A DNA stretch of 64,000 nucleotides, taken from positions 100,764-164,763 of the forward strand of contig JAUZNZ010000007.1 in NCBI GenBank assembly GCA_030706735.1. The letters run 5' to 3'. The position numbers were made by a program, and so were the translations under genes. The stretch is from Bacteroidota bacterium. Lineage in GTDB: Bacteria; Bacteroidota; Bacteroidia; Chitinophagales; Chitinophagaceae. This document shows, one piece after another, positions 28,736 through 37,115 of this stretch; within the stretch, counting starts at the first letter, position 1, and each line of letters starts with the position of its first letter. The notes beneath the pieces were generated by a model. It had not been told where the DNA came from. It was given only the letters and a program-made list of their open reading frames with translations, and ran no database searches.

Positions 28736-30166
28736 TCATTTAAGGGCCCTGAGATCCAGATCCTTCGCCTTTTGCATCATGAAATCATAGGCCGCATCAT
28801 AGTTGTTTTCGATTATGCCATCCAGGATCGCTTCGCGGATCGCGTTCTTGAGGTCGCCGACCGTGCGGCCCGGCGGCAGTCCGAATTTTTCCATGATCAT
28901 TTCGCCGGTGATCGGCGGCTGCCAGTTCCTGATGCGGTCCTTGTCTTCGACCTCTTTAAGGCGACTGCGAACCAGTTCAAAATTTTCCAGGTAGCGGCGG
29001 ACCTTTTGCCGGTTCTTCGAGGTAATGTCCGCCTCGCAAAGGGTCATGAGCAGATCGATATCGTCGCCGGCGTCGAAAAGCAGTCGGCGTATAGCCGAGT
29101 CCGTGATATTTTCTTTGGTGAGGCTGATCGGGCGAAGGTGGAGCTCGACCATCCGTCTCACGAACCGCATTTTGTCGTTCTGGGGGAGCTTGAGGCGTGA
29201 AAAGATCTTCGGCACCATGCGGCCGCCCACGACCTCATGGCCATGAAAGGTCCAGCCGTGATCTTTTTCAAAGCGTTTGGTGGCCGGCTTGCCGATATCA
29301 TGAAGGATCGCCGCCCAGCGGAGCCAGAGGTCGTTCGTGTGGGCGGAGATATTATCCAACACCTGCAGGGTATGATAAAAATTGTCTTTGTGGCCCTGGC
29401 CGTCAATGTATTCGGCGCCGGCCAGATCCACCATCTGGGGAAAAATGATCTTCAGCAGGCCGCTGCGATACAGGAGGTCGAAGCCGATCGATGGCTTGTG
29501 GCTGAGGATGATCTTGTTCAACTCATCGGTTACCCGCTCCTGCGAGACGATGGAAATCCGGGGAGCATCTTCCCTGATCGCCTGGTAGGTACTATCGAGG
29601 ATCGTAAACTCCAGTTGCGTGGCAAAGCGGATGGCGCGCATCATGCGAAGGGGATCATCGCTGAAGGTCTGCAGCGGATCGAGCGGGGTGCGGATCAACC
29701 TGCTCTTCAGATCCGCCATGCCTTCGAACGGATCGATGAGTCTGCCAAAGTCTTCTTTATTCAGGCTGATCGCCATCGCGTTGATGGTAAAATCGCGCCG
29801 GAGCTGGTCATCTTCGAGGGTGCCGGCAAGAACGGCGGGCTTGCGCGAATCCTGACGGTAGCTTTCTTTCCGCGCGCCCACGAATTCCACGTCCATCTCC
29901 GGGTCCGTCAATTTGATCTGCGCGGTCCCAAAATTCTTGAAGAATAGTACGGATGGCCTGGGATGAAAGAGTTCGGCCACTTTGCCGGCCAATAGGATGC
30001 CATCCCCGACACACACGATATCGGCGTCCTTGGTCGGACGGCCGATGAGCTTGTCGCGGACAAACCCGCCGATCAGGAAGCACGGCATGTTCAACCCGGC
30101 TGCGGCGCGGGCCACCCGCTTAAACAGCTGCTCCTCCTTCTGCGTACATTGAATATCCATGGCCAT
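28736..30166 (-). CDS. cca: CCA-adding tRNA nucleotidyltransferase with HD domain
   Basis: 476 residues. Class II nucleotidyltransferase head: GGFVRD at 33-38 and the catalytic DAD at 47-49, followed by the RRDFTINAMA signature (about 133-142). An HD domain follows (ILHDIGKPATKRF, about 290). It repairs or adds the 3'-CCA of tRNAs. This matters here because the window's tRNA-Leu encodes its CCA, so the enzyme would serve repair or other tRNAs. It starts 12 bp after the GT9 gene. The second Met (MDIQ) is an equally good start. Confidence 0.93.
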   Translation of the reverse strand: MAMDIQCTQKEEQLFKRVARAAAGLNMPCFLIGGFVRDKLIGRPTKDADIVCVGDGILLAGKVAELFHPRPSVLFFKNFGTAQIKLTDPEMDVEFVGARKESYRQDSRKPAVLAGTLEDDQLRRDFTINAMAISLNKEDFGRLIDPFEGMADLKSRLIRTPLDPLQTFSDDPLRMMRAIRFATQLEFTILDSTYQAIREDAPRISIVSQERVTDELNKIILSHKPSIGFDLLYRSGLLKIIFPQMVDLAGAEYIDGQGHKDNFYHTLQVLDNISAHTNDLWLRWAAILHDIGKPATKRFEKDHGWTFHGHEVVGGRMVPKIFSRLKLPQNDKMRFVRRMVELHLRPISLTKENITDSAIRRLLFDAGDDIDLLMTLCEADITSKNRQKVRRYLENFELVRSRLKEVEDKDRIRNWQPPITGEMIMEKFGLPPGRTVGDLKNAIREAILDGIIENNYDAAYDFMMQKAKDLDLRALK

Positions 30167-30178
30167 AGCGCTGCAAAT

Positions 30179-31231
30179 TTAGCATCTGGAGTCGAGGGTG
30201 GCAAGCAATTGATCGTCCGTTATGAGGCGAGCGCATTTGAAATGCCCTTTGGGGCAGGCCCGGTAGCCATGAAGACCGCAGGGACGACAATCCAGGGGTT
30301 GCTGCAATTCGACGATGTGGCGACGGTCAGACAGGGGCCCGAAGCCGAAAGCAGGAATGGTGGAACAATAAATGGCGGTGACGGGTGCGTTGACGGCCGA
30401 AGCAAAGTGCATGGGCGCCGAATCATTCACATAATTCATCAGGGCGCCTTTTTGAAGGGCAGCCGACTGGAGGAAGGTCAGTTTGCCCGCCAGATTGATG
30501 ATATGGGAAGGATTGCCTGCGCCCGTGATGATCTCCTCGCAGAGGGGACGATCGGTGGGGGCGCCGAGGAGGAATACGGTGCAGGATGCGGGAAGGTGGG
30601 AAGCGGGGCGATCGGGAAGGCGGGAAGCGAGGCGATCCGGAAGGCGGGCGAGAAAATCGATCCATTTCTCTTTTGGATACTGTTTGGTGAACCATACCGA
30701 CGCCGGGCTGATCGTGATATAGGTTGGCGAGCCGGTGAGGAACGAGTGCGCTTTTTCCTCGTCCGTTATCGAAGGATAGAGCCTGGGCCTGGCCGGGAGG
30801 TCATCCGTGAAATGCCTGATCAGATCCTGATTGCGTTCGATCTCATGGCGTCCATCGCCGACGATATGAGGAACACGCCGGGAAAACATGCGGCTCAGGG
30901 GATTCTTGTCGAAGCCGATGCGCTCCCCTGCCCCGGAGAAAGCAGTGAGAAAACCTGTCGCCGCAAAGCGCTGGACATTGATCACTTTATCATAGCGTGT
31001 CTTGCGGATGCGCCGAAGCAGGCGCCAGAGATTGATCAGTTTGCCGGATCTTTTGTCCCAAACCAGCAATTCGTTGATGAAGGGGTGGCCCAGGAGCAGC
31101 GACTCATTTCCCTTGCGAAGGAGGAAGTCGATCTTTGCATCCGGGAATGAAGCGTGCAATTTTTCGATGATACCTGTCGCCAATACCACGTCGCCGATGA
31201 ATGCCGTTTGTATGACCAGGAATTTCTGCAC
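30179..31231 (-). CDS. Glycosyltransferase family 9 (heptosyltransferase-like)
   Basis: 350 residues with a GT-B fold. N-terminal FLVIQTAFIGDVVLATGIIE is the family's typical opening. Later TISPASVWFTKQYPKEKW and the C-terminal MHFASAVNAPVTAIYCST (acceptor/donor site region) also fit. These enzymes add heptose or other sugars to the lipopolysaccharide core at the inner face of the inner membrane. A repeat-derived insertion, LPDRLASRLPDRPASHLP (about residues 195-214), interrupts the domain linker and is encoded by a 24-bp tandem repeat. Confidence 0.88.
   Translation of the reverse strand: MQKFLVIQTAFIGDVVLATGIIEKLHASFPDAKIDFLLRKGNESLLLGHPFINELLVWDKRSGKLINLWRLLRRIRKTRYDKVINVQRFAATGFLTAFSGAGERIGFDKNPLSRMFSRRVPHIVGDGRHEIERNQDLIRHFTDDLPARPRLYPSITDEEKAHSFLTGSPTYITISPASVWFTKQYPKEKWIDFLARLPDRLASRLPDRPASHLPASCTVFLLGAPTDRPLCEEIITGAGNPSHIINLAGKLTFLQSAALQKGALMNYVNDSAPMHFASAVNAPVTAIYCSTIPAFGFGPLSDRRHIVELQQPLDCRPCGLHGYRACPKGHFKCARLITDDQLLATLDSRC
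30591..30649 (-). repeat. 24-bp tandem repeat inside the GT9 gene
   Basis: Two full 24-bp units (30591-30614 and 30615-30638, each starting GGAAGG) plus half a third. They are in frame and encode 8-residue units of the type SRLPDRPA between the two Rossmann halves of the glycosyltransferase. Confidence 0.8.
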
Positions 31232-31262
31232 GGTGCAAACCTACGGGAAAATGGGGAAATGG

Positions 31263-31865
31263 CTACGGGCGGATGACGGTGACCGTGCCATCGCGATTCC
31301 ATTTCACGACCGAAGAGGGTTGTGCCGGAGAATCGTCGTCACGGCGGTAATGCACCACATAGTCCACACCGACCCTGATCTCCTGATCGATCTCGTTGTA
31401 CTTTCCGGGGGTGGGCCGGCCCGAGATATTTGCAGAGGTCGACACCAGGGGTTTGCGAAGCCGTTTGATCAGGTGCCTGCAAAAAGGCTCGGTCACCAGG
31501 CGGATCGCGATGGTATTGCCTGCGCCGGTCAGGTTAGGCGCCAATCCGATAGGGCCTTCGTAGATCACTGTAGTAGGTTTTGCGGTCCTTTGGAGGAAAT
31601 CGAAGACCCGGGGATCCGGGTGGCTGGTATATTTCAGGATGTCGCGGCGGTCGGCAAGCAGGATGATGAGGCTCTTCTCCCCGCCTCGCTGTTTGAGGGC
31701 AAATACTTTGTCAACCGCCGCGGGTTGAGTTGCGTCGCAACCGATCCCCCAGACCGTATCTGTGGGATAGAGGATCAGGCCGCCGGCCTGAAGGACGCGG
31801 AGGGAATTTTCCAGGTCGGCCTGGAATTCCGGATTTTCGGTTATGAGCATATCATTGCGCGGCAA
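31263..31865 (-). CDS. tsaC: L-threonylcarbamoyladenylate synthase (TsaC/Sua5 core)
   Basis: 200 residues, the short YrdC-domain form. YPTDTVWGIGCDA (about 33-45) and the K-x-R-x-x-x-K-S-L stretch (KQRGGEKSL) bind ATP and threonine-bicarbonate, and LVSTSANISGRP is the C-terminal signature. It makes threonylcarbamoyl-AMP for the t6A37 modification of tRNAs reading ANN codons. It ends 31 bp upstream of the GT9 gene. A start at the second Met (MLITEN) is also possible. Confidence 0.93.
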   Translation of the reverse strand: MPRNDMLITENPEFQADLENSLRVLQAGGLILYPTDTVWGIGCDATQPAAVDKVFALKQRGGEKSLIILLADRRDILKYTSHPDPRVFDFLQRTAKPTTVIYEGPIGLAPNLTGAGNTIAIRLVTEPFCRHLIKRLRKPLVSTSANISGRPTPGKYNEIDQEIRVGVDYVVHYRRDDDSPAQPSSVVKWNRDGTVTVIRP

Positions 31866-31883
31866 AAATAAGGATCGGGCCGG

Positions 31884-32804
31884 TCAAAACTTGTACGTGA
31901 GCCCCAGGGTCCAGAAAAAATTATTCTGTAATTTCTCGAAGACGACCGTTTTTGTCGCCGGTGCGCCATTGTCGGGGTCGACCGTGCGGGACAGCATGGC
32001 GGGGTCCACGGGAAAGGCAAGGGTTGGCGTAAAACTGAAGACAAACTTATGCAATGTGTAGTTGACGGGAAGGCTGGCCTCATAGTCCAATATCCTGAAA
32101 GCCGAAGGATCGATGACGGTGGCCGTGATCGTGCCTTTTATCGTTTTGCCGTTGCGGGTGCGGGAATACCGGCGGCGCTTGTAATACGAATTATAGTAAT
32201 TCTGAGTACCTGCATTGGCTACGAAGGAGGGCGTGAAGTCGATCGCGTCGCCGGCAGCATAAAAAGTGCGCTGCAGGCCGAGGCCGATGCCATAGTCTGT
32301 CGCGTTGTCGAAATTCAGGGTCGCTTCCAGGGTGGGCTTGATCCATTGGAGATCATAACCGGCGTCGGCCACGACGCTGCCCTTTATCTCGGAGCGGACG
32401 CTGTAGCTTTGGGAGCTGTAATAGTATTTGGAGGCGGCGATCTGGCCGTCGAAATTGCCTTTGGTGATGGCGTAGCCCGCCTCGAGCGAAATGAGGTCGA
32501 TATGATAGTCCCCGGGGATGGTTGCACAGGCCGCCGATAGGTCGGCGAAGAGACCTGATGAATGATAGTAGCCGATGCCGGGCACGAGATAGGGGATCTT
32601 TACCGAATCTTTTCTGCCCAGGTAGACATTATCGCTCATATAGTTGAGACTGGCCTGCCAGTAGGACTTTTTGGGTTGGATCGTTGAGTCCGGGCGTAGG
32701 GCGGTCGAATCCACGGCTTGCTGCGCGGCCGCGGGTTGGCGCAGGAGCAAGGCAAGGGCAAAGCAAGTGCATGCGCAACGAATCGGTGTCAGCGGGCGGT
32801 TCAT
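31884..32804 (-). CDS. Outer-membrane beta-barrel-like protein, hypothetical
   Basis: 306 residues with a signal peptide (ends QPAAAQQ). The rest shows alternating hydrophobic and polar residues with many aromatics and a C-terminal aromatic (GLTYKF), as in outer-membrane barrels. YMSDNVYLGRKDSVKIPYLVP and NFFWTLGLTYKF are typical edges. I do not recognise a named family. It is 18 bp upstream of tsaC, probably in the same transcript. Confidence 0.65.
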   Translation of the reverse strand: MNRPLTPIRCACTCFALALLLRQPAAAQQAVDSTALRPDSTIQPKKSYWQASLNYMSDNVYLGRKDSVKIPYLVPGIGYYHSSGLFADLSAACATIPGDYHIDLISLEAGYAITKGNFDGQIAASKYYYSSQSYSVRSEIKGSVVADAGYDLQWIKPTLEATLNFDNATDYGIGLGLQRTFYAAGDAIDFTPSFVANAGTQNYYNSYYKRRRYSRTRNGKTIKGTITATVIDPSAFRILDYEASLPVNYTLHKFVFSFTPTLAFPVDPAMLSRTVDPDNGAPATKTVVFEKLQNNFFWTLGLTYKF

Positions 32805-32913
32805 TCAGGTGCCAGTTTAGGTGCCGTGATATGACCCTGGCCCGCCTGCAACGTTTAATCGCCGTCAAAAATAATCCGGATTTCATCCCTTATGTTTGCA
32901 CAAAAAAACGGAC

Positions 32914-33756
32914 ATGGAATGGAAACAAATGATCGCAGCGGCCTGGGCTAACCGGGATCTGGTCAAAGACCCCCAATATGCCGATGCGATAAGGGCGGTG
33001 ATCGAAGAGGTGGACAAGGGGCGGTTGCGGGTGGCTTCTCCGCCGGCGGGCGGGTCGGTTGGAGCCGGCGGCGCGACGGGGGGATGGGTGGTCAATGAGT
33101 GGGTGAAGCAAGCGATCCTCCTGTATTTCGGCATTCAACAAATGCAGACCTGGGATCTGGCGCCCTTCGAATTTTACGACAAGATGCTATTGAAGAAGAA
33201 CTATAAGGAATTGGGGGTGCGGGCGGTGCCGCATGCGGTGGCAAGATACGGGGCTTATCTGGCGAAAAATGTGGTCTTGATGCCAAGCTATGTGAATATA
33301 GGCGCTTATGTGGACGAGGGAACGATGGTGGACACCTGGGCTACGGTAGGCAGCTGCGCCCAGATCGGCAGGGGCGTGCATTTGAGCGGAGGCGTGGGCA
33401 TCGGCGGGGTATTGGAACCGCTGCAGGCCTCCCCGGTGGTGGTGGAAGATGGCTGCTTTTTGGGCAGCCGTAGTATCGTCGTAGAAGGAGTCATCGTCGA
33501 AAAAGAAGCGGTGTTGGGTGCGAACGTCGTGTTGACGCAATCGACGAAGATCATTGACGTCAGCGGCAGCGCGCCCGTCGAATATAAAGGGCGTGTGCCC
33601 GCGCGGAGCGTAGTGATCCCGGGCACCTACCCGAAGAAATTCCCGGCGGGTGAATATCATGTGAATTGCGCGCTGATCATCGGTCAGCGGAAGCCGAGCA
33701 CCGACCTGAAGACCAGCCTGAATGACGCGCTGCGGGATTTCAATGTGTCGATCTGA
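32914..33756 (+). CDS. dapD: Tetrahydrodipicolinate N-succinyltransferase
   Basis: 280 residues from the ATG at 32914; an in-frame TTG 18 nt upstream is less likely. Left-handed beta-helix acyltransferase: hexapeptide turns run from about residue 110 (NVVLMPSYVNIGAYVDEG, then GSCAQIGRGVHLSGGVGIGG). VNEWVKQAILLYFGI and the C-terminal GEYHVNCALIIGQR are DapD marks. It makes N-succinyl-2-amino-6-ketopimelate in lysine and diaminopimelate synthesis in the cytosol. Compared with the usual 271-274 residues it has an extra Gly-rich loop (about residues 42-54, PAGGSVGAGGATGG) before VNEW. Confidence 0.93.
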   Translation: MEWKQMIAAAWANRDLVKDPQYADAIRAVIEEVDKGRLRVASPPAGGSVGAGGATGGWVVNEWVKQAILLYFGIQQMQTWDLAPFEFYDKMLLKKNYKELGVRAVPHAVARYGAYLAKNVVLMPSYVNIGAYVDEGTMVDTWATVGSCAQIGRGVHLSGGVGIGGVLEPLQASPVVVEDGCFLGSRSIVVEGVIVEKEAVLGANVVLTQSTKIIDVSGSAPVEYKGRVPARSVVIPGTYPKKFPAGEYHVNCALIIGQRKPSTDLKTSLNDALRDFNVSI

Positions 33757-33825
33757 GTTGGACGGGGCGGCATGGCGGCGTGCAACGTTTTTGACCCCGG
33801 CCATGTCAGACTGTAAATACATCGA

Positions 33826-34560
33826 ATGAAGCCTCTATTTCGGGTTCGACCATGGGCCTGCCTTGTTGCCTTTTCGATACTGGCCGCCTCCTGCAGCAAG
33901 CGAACCCCGTCCTCGTCCGAAGATCAAGGCATTTGTGTCAGCCGGATTTTTCCGCAGGTAAGCGATCACGCCGTCTCCGGCGCCAACCTTGACTCCATCT
34001 ACCGGTTATTTGCCCTCAACAACCTTTCGACTGCCGACCTGCAATTTCAAAGTTGGCAGACCTATACGACGAACAATGTAAATGCCGGAGCATACAGCGG
34101 CTACCAGGAGCAGGTGCAGGCCGTTCAATTTTTTAACGGACTTCCCGTATTCAACGAAACGGAATATTTCACTTTCGATGCCGGCAGTTATCAACCGGGC
34201 GGCATGAATGATGGCTACACCGGCCCCGTGCCGGCTGCGGACACTACAGGCCATCAGACTCCGGGGGGACTTCGGGCAGCCTTCCTGCAAAAACTCTCCC
34301 AATCTTATATAGCCGGAGGGCCATTACATTCCAGGCCCTTTGTACCTTCCCCATCCACCTATGTCAATGCCTGCCTGGACGTCAGCCTGGGTTACCTGGA
34401 CGCCGGGCTGATCCCGGGAAATGCTGCCGGTTTCGAATCGGCATTGGTCAAGGTCTGGCGGGTAACTCCAACGAGAAGTTCCAGCATTACCTACTATCCT
34501 TTGGTTTTTGTGGAAGACGATAGCGGGTTCGCGTGGGGGGTACCGTCTTTTCATCCATGA
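33826..34560 (+). CDS. Secreted lipoprotein, hypothetical
   Basis: 244 residues. A basic start and hydrophobic helix lead to a lipobox LAASCSK (Cys at about 23), so it is a membrane-anchored lipoprotein. The body is rich in Y, N, Q, S and T, without a motif I recognise. It is the plus-strand gene after dapD (gap 69 bp) and ends before a hairpin terminator at 34588-34615. It is not obviously related to lysine synthesis. Confidence 0.6.
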   Translation: MKPLFRVRPWACLVAFSILAASCSKRTPSSSEDQGICVSRIFPQVSDHAVSGANLDSIYRLFALNNLSTADLQFQSWQTYTTNNVNAGAYSGYQEQVQAVQFFNGLPVFNETEYFTFDAGSYQPGGMNDGYTGPVPAADTTGHQTPGGLRAAFLQKLSQSYIAGGPLHSRPFVPSPSTYVNACLDVSLGYLDAGLIPGNAAGFESALVKVWRVTPTRSSSITYYPLVFVEDDSGFAWGVPSFHP

Positions 34561-34587
34561 TGCGTGGCGGGAAGGGATAAAATAAAA

Positions 34588-34615
34588 AAAACCTCCAATT
34601 TGATTCGGAGGTTTT
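34588..34615. terminator. Bidirectional hairpin terminator
   Basis: AAAACCTCC at 34588-34596 pairs with GGAGGTTTT at 34607-34615. The T-run is four long on the plus strand and about eight on the minus strand, so it can end the lipoprotein transcript and minus-strand transcripts from 34877. Confidence 0.75.
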
Positions 34616-34640
34616 CCAGAGAACTTGAATTCACTGTTTT

Positions 34641-34704
34641 CATTGGACGGACATTGGATGGTTTCAGGACATTGGATGGTTTCAGGACATTGGACGGTTT
34701 CAGG
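34641..34704. repeat. 18-bp tandem repeat, three copies plus a partial one
   Basis: ACATTGGATGGTTTCAGG at 34651-34668 and 34669-34686, with one mismatch in 34687-34704; a partial copy precedes at 34641-34650. It lies in the 316-bp gene-free stretch 34561-34876. I see no ORF that uses it; the rest of that stretch shows nothing else I can name. Confidence 0.85.
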
Positions 34705-34876
34705 GAGCAAAGGTATGTGATAGGGTGATGGCGGCGACCTGCAATCGGGGATGATAATCAAAATTAAGGTGAAGTACTTAGGGGAACTAAGATTAATTGA
34801 GCGTTTCTGTAAAATCCGGCCCGTTGGGGGTGATGGCAGGCGCAGAGGGTGTGCCATTCCAGTTCCAAGCTTTAGA

Positions 34877-35332
34877 TCAACACCCGGATTCGCCATGAAC
34901 CTTGACGACTAGTTTTGTTGCGCCATGTCTTATTTCCAGCGTCCCCACATACAAGGCCCCTTCATCGCCCGTCTTCTTCACCTCTTTGGTCGTCAGGATC
35001 GCCGTATAACCATTTCCTTCATAGACTTCCTTATAAATACCCCTTGCGGGCTCTGTGGTTTTGACCATTTTCAGGCTTATATTTTTTCCCTTGATCCTGA
35101 TAATGGCAAATTCTTCCGTTTTTGTAGCAAAAATATATTCTTGCTTCTCGACAGCCGTGCTGGCATATGAGTAGAGGCCGCTGCATCCTTCGATCTCTTT
35201 GGGTGTTGATGGAAATACTTCCAATTTGATCGAAGGCATTGAGGTAAGGCCATTATCCTGTTTGGTTTGGCTGAAAACAGCACAAAAGGAAAAGGAAAAC
35301 ACTGAAAGCAAAAGGGCCGGCAGAGATTTCAT
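34877..35332 (-). CDS. Secreted small protein, hypothetical
   Basis: 151 residues with a signal peptide (ends CAVFSQ). The mature part has alternating beta-like strands (EYIFATKTEEFAIIRIKG, YTAILTTKEV, LVVKVHGESGC) and three cysteines including the last residue. No family is recognised. Its start overlaps the SUMF1-domain gene's stop by 4 bp (35329-35332), so it is the third gene of a coupled minus-strand unit behind the GH11 xylanase. Confidence 0.6.
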   Translation of the reverse strand: MKSLPALLLSVFSFSFCAVFSQTKQDNGLTSMPSIKLEVFPSTPKEIEGCSGLYSYASTAVEKQEYIFATKTEEFAIIRIKGKNISLKMVKTTEPARGIYKEVYEGNGYTAILTTKEVKKTGDEGALYVGTLEIRHGATKLVVKVHGESGC

Positions 35333-36198
35333 CGATCAAATGTATCAAGTATTTCTGACAATTGTGGTGTCTTTGACCAGTCACCCGGCCCGCTGCTTCG
35401 GCACAACCGGAATCCCTGATCCGGACCCTTGCCGCTGGCTGCGTATTGGGCGCGGAAGGACGGCGCGCAGCAGAAATCGGCCCCCATCCACCCGCCTCCT
35501 TTCCAGACCCTTCCTTCCGGTTCCTGGCTCCCGGTCGCCGGCTGGCGATCCCAGCACCATTCCCTCACATTGCCGGACATATCGTAAAGCCCCAGCTCAT
35601 TGGGGGCTCTGCTCCCGACGGGGTGCGGTTTATTCTTATTGTTTACCAGGAGGGGCCAGGACCAAGCCCCTGTCAGATAACTGTCCCCGGAATTCTTCCA
35701 ATACCATGCAACCTCGTCGACATGATTGCTCCCGCTATAGACATAGCCCCTGCTCATCCGTCCTCCCTCTGCGGCGTACTCCCATTCAGCCTCTGTCGGC
35801 AAGCGGTACCCATTCGCCCCCTCGTTGATCGTCACTGTCCATCTTATGCTGTCGAATTCGTTCGTGCTTGCCTTGTCCTGATGATCCTTATCTATATTGT
35901 AATAAAGCGCAAGGCCCTCCCTTGCGCTTCTTTCGTTACAAAAACCGATACAATCATACCAACTTACGTTCTGCACGGGCAGCTCATCTCCTTTGAATGC
36001 GGAGGGATTATTCCCGATCACGATCTTCCATTCCTTTTGCGTCACTTCATATTTGCCGATATAAAAATCACGCACGACACCCCTTTTCCCAGGCCCCCCG
36101 TGCACCAAAACGAATTCATCAACTCCGTGTTGCGAGCAAGCGGCGGCCATCAGAAGGAGAGACAAGGCAATGAACCCCTGCCTAACCGGAGCTACCAC
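35329..36198 (-). CDS. SUMF1/FGE-sulfatase-domain lipoprotein
   Basis: 289 residues. Lipoprotein signal with lipobox MAAACSQ. The SUMF1 domain is clear: YIGKYEVTQKEWKIVIGNNP, PVQNVSWYDCIGFCN, YRLPTEAEWEYAAEGG and LYDMSGNVREWCWD. In true formylglycine-generating enzymes the C-terminal segment has two active-site cysteines five residues apart; here it reads GGWMGADFCCAPSFR, so the first is Gly. It is therefore unlikely to make formylglycine and may be a structural or binding relative. It overlaps the GH11 gene by 7 bp and the next gene by 4 bp. Confidence 0.82.
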   Translation of the reverse strand: MVAPVRQGFIALSLLLMAAACSQHGVDEFVLVHGGPGKRGVVRDFYIGKYEVTQKEWKIVIGNNPSAFKGDELPVQNVSWYDCIGFCNERSAREGLALYYNIDKDHQDKASTNEFDSIRWTVTINEGANGYRLPTEAEWEYAAEGGRMSRGYVYSGSNHVDEVAWYWKNSGDSYLTGAWSWPLLVNNKNKPHPVGSRAPNELGLYDMSGNVREWCWDRQPATGSQEPEGRVWKGGGWMGADFCCAPSFRAQYAASGKGPDQGFRLCRSSGPGDWSKTPQLSEILDTFDR

Positions 36199-36920
36199 GC
36201 CGTCGCGTTGATATACCCACTCTTACCGCTATACGCCTCGAGTGCCAAAATCTGGTAATTATAACTGCCAAAGCCCTGGCCGCCATGGCTCCTCCAGTTA
36301 TTGATGTGGTTGGCCATGTTCACAGAATGGTTTGCCTGCGTCGACGACCCGCCCCAGTTGTCTTTATACTGCCAGAATGTGGCCGTACCGATAATAGAAG
36401 GTTCGTTGACACGCTGGAACTTATAAAAGCTGTAATTATGTCCGTCACTTGAGACGGAGTTCACGAATGTCCCGCCGGATACATTGCCCAATTCGGCCAC
36501 ATAATATTCGATCAACGGGCTCGTGGTCCATCCATAGATGCCGACGAAATTATAGCTGCCGCTGAGTGCGCCGACGTTGTAGCCGATCGTTCGCGCCGAG
36601 CCCGGATTCCAGCCCTTGCCGCCCACCACGTCGTTGACATTGCTGTAACTGATCGCGAAATTCCCTGCTGCACCCTGGGTAATACTCGACGACCCACCCT
36701 CCGTGTACAAAGACCAGAAGAAACCATTGCTGGTACCGGTACTTGCCGGCTGCACGTCATTGGTGACGTACCCTGTGAGGCGCGTTCCGGGCGTTTTCTG
36801 CGCCGTGCCGCCGGCTTTCTTACATCCTGACATGAGGGAGGAACCGGAAATGAACAATAAGAGCGCCAGGGCGCCCGTGGCCGTCGTGGCCACTTTCGAT
36901 AAGGATCTGTTTACTTTCAT
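36192..36920 (-). CDS. Glycoside hydrolase family 11 endo-1,4-beta-xylanase-like lipoprotein
   Basis: 242 residues from ATG 36920 (the longer frame to 36947 adds nine unlikely residues). Lipobox LMSGCKK with C33. The GH11 jelly-roll signatures follow in order: NGFFWSLY, VVGGKGWNPGSARTI, GIYGWTTSPLIEYYV with nucleophile E138, IIGTATFWQY, and YQILALEAYSGKSG with acid/base E228. It would cut beta-1,4-xylan at the cell surface or in the periplasm. GH11 is mostly known from fungi and Gram-positive bacteria, so a Bacteroidota lipoprotein form is uncommon. ATTGCAA occurs twice upstream (36963-36980), a possible regulatory site. Confidence 0.82.
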   Translation of the reverse strand: MKVNRSLSKVATTATGALALLLFISGSSLMSGCKKAGGTAQKTPGTRLTGYVTNDVQPASTGTSNGFFWSLYTEGGSSSITQGAAGNFAISYSNVNDVVGGKGWNPGSARTIGYNVGALSGSYNFVGIYGWTTSPLIEYYVAELGNVSGGTFVNSVSSDGHNYSFYKFQRVNEPSIIGTATFWQYKDNWGGSSTQANHSVNMANHINNWRSHGGQGFGSYNYQILALEAYSGKSGYINATAW

Positions 36921-37115
36921 AAATGGCAATTTTAGTGTTAGAAGCAAAAGTTAGATCAACAATTGCAACCGATTGCAAAATATTCGCGGATATTACACAT
37001 AAAATGTAGTTGCCCCTAAGTGTAACCGTTTGGTACGGGTTTCCCGGAATTTCATGGGAAAAAGGAGGACCGTGCAACAAACCTGATTTCGGTGTGTCAT
37101 TATTATTTCCGCCAT

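Noticed and set aside
34641..34704. Tandem repeat as a CRISPR array
   Set aside because: Units are 18 bp with no spacers and no cas genes nearby.
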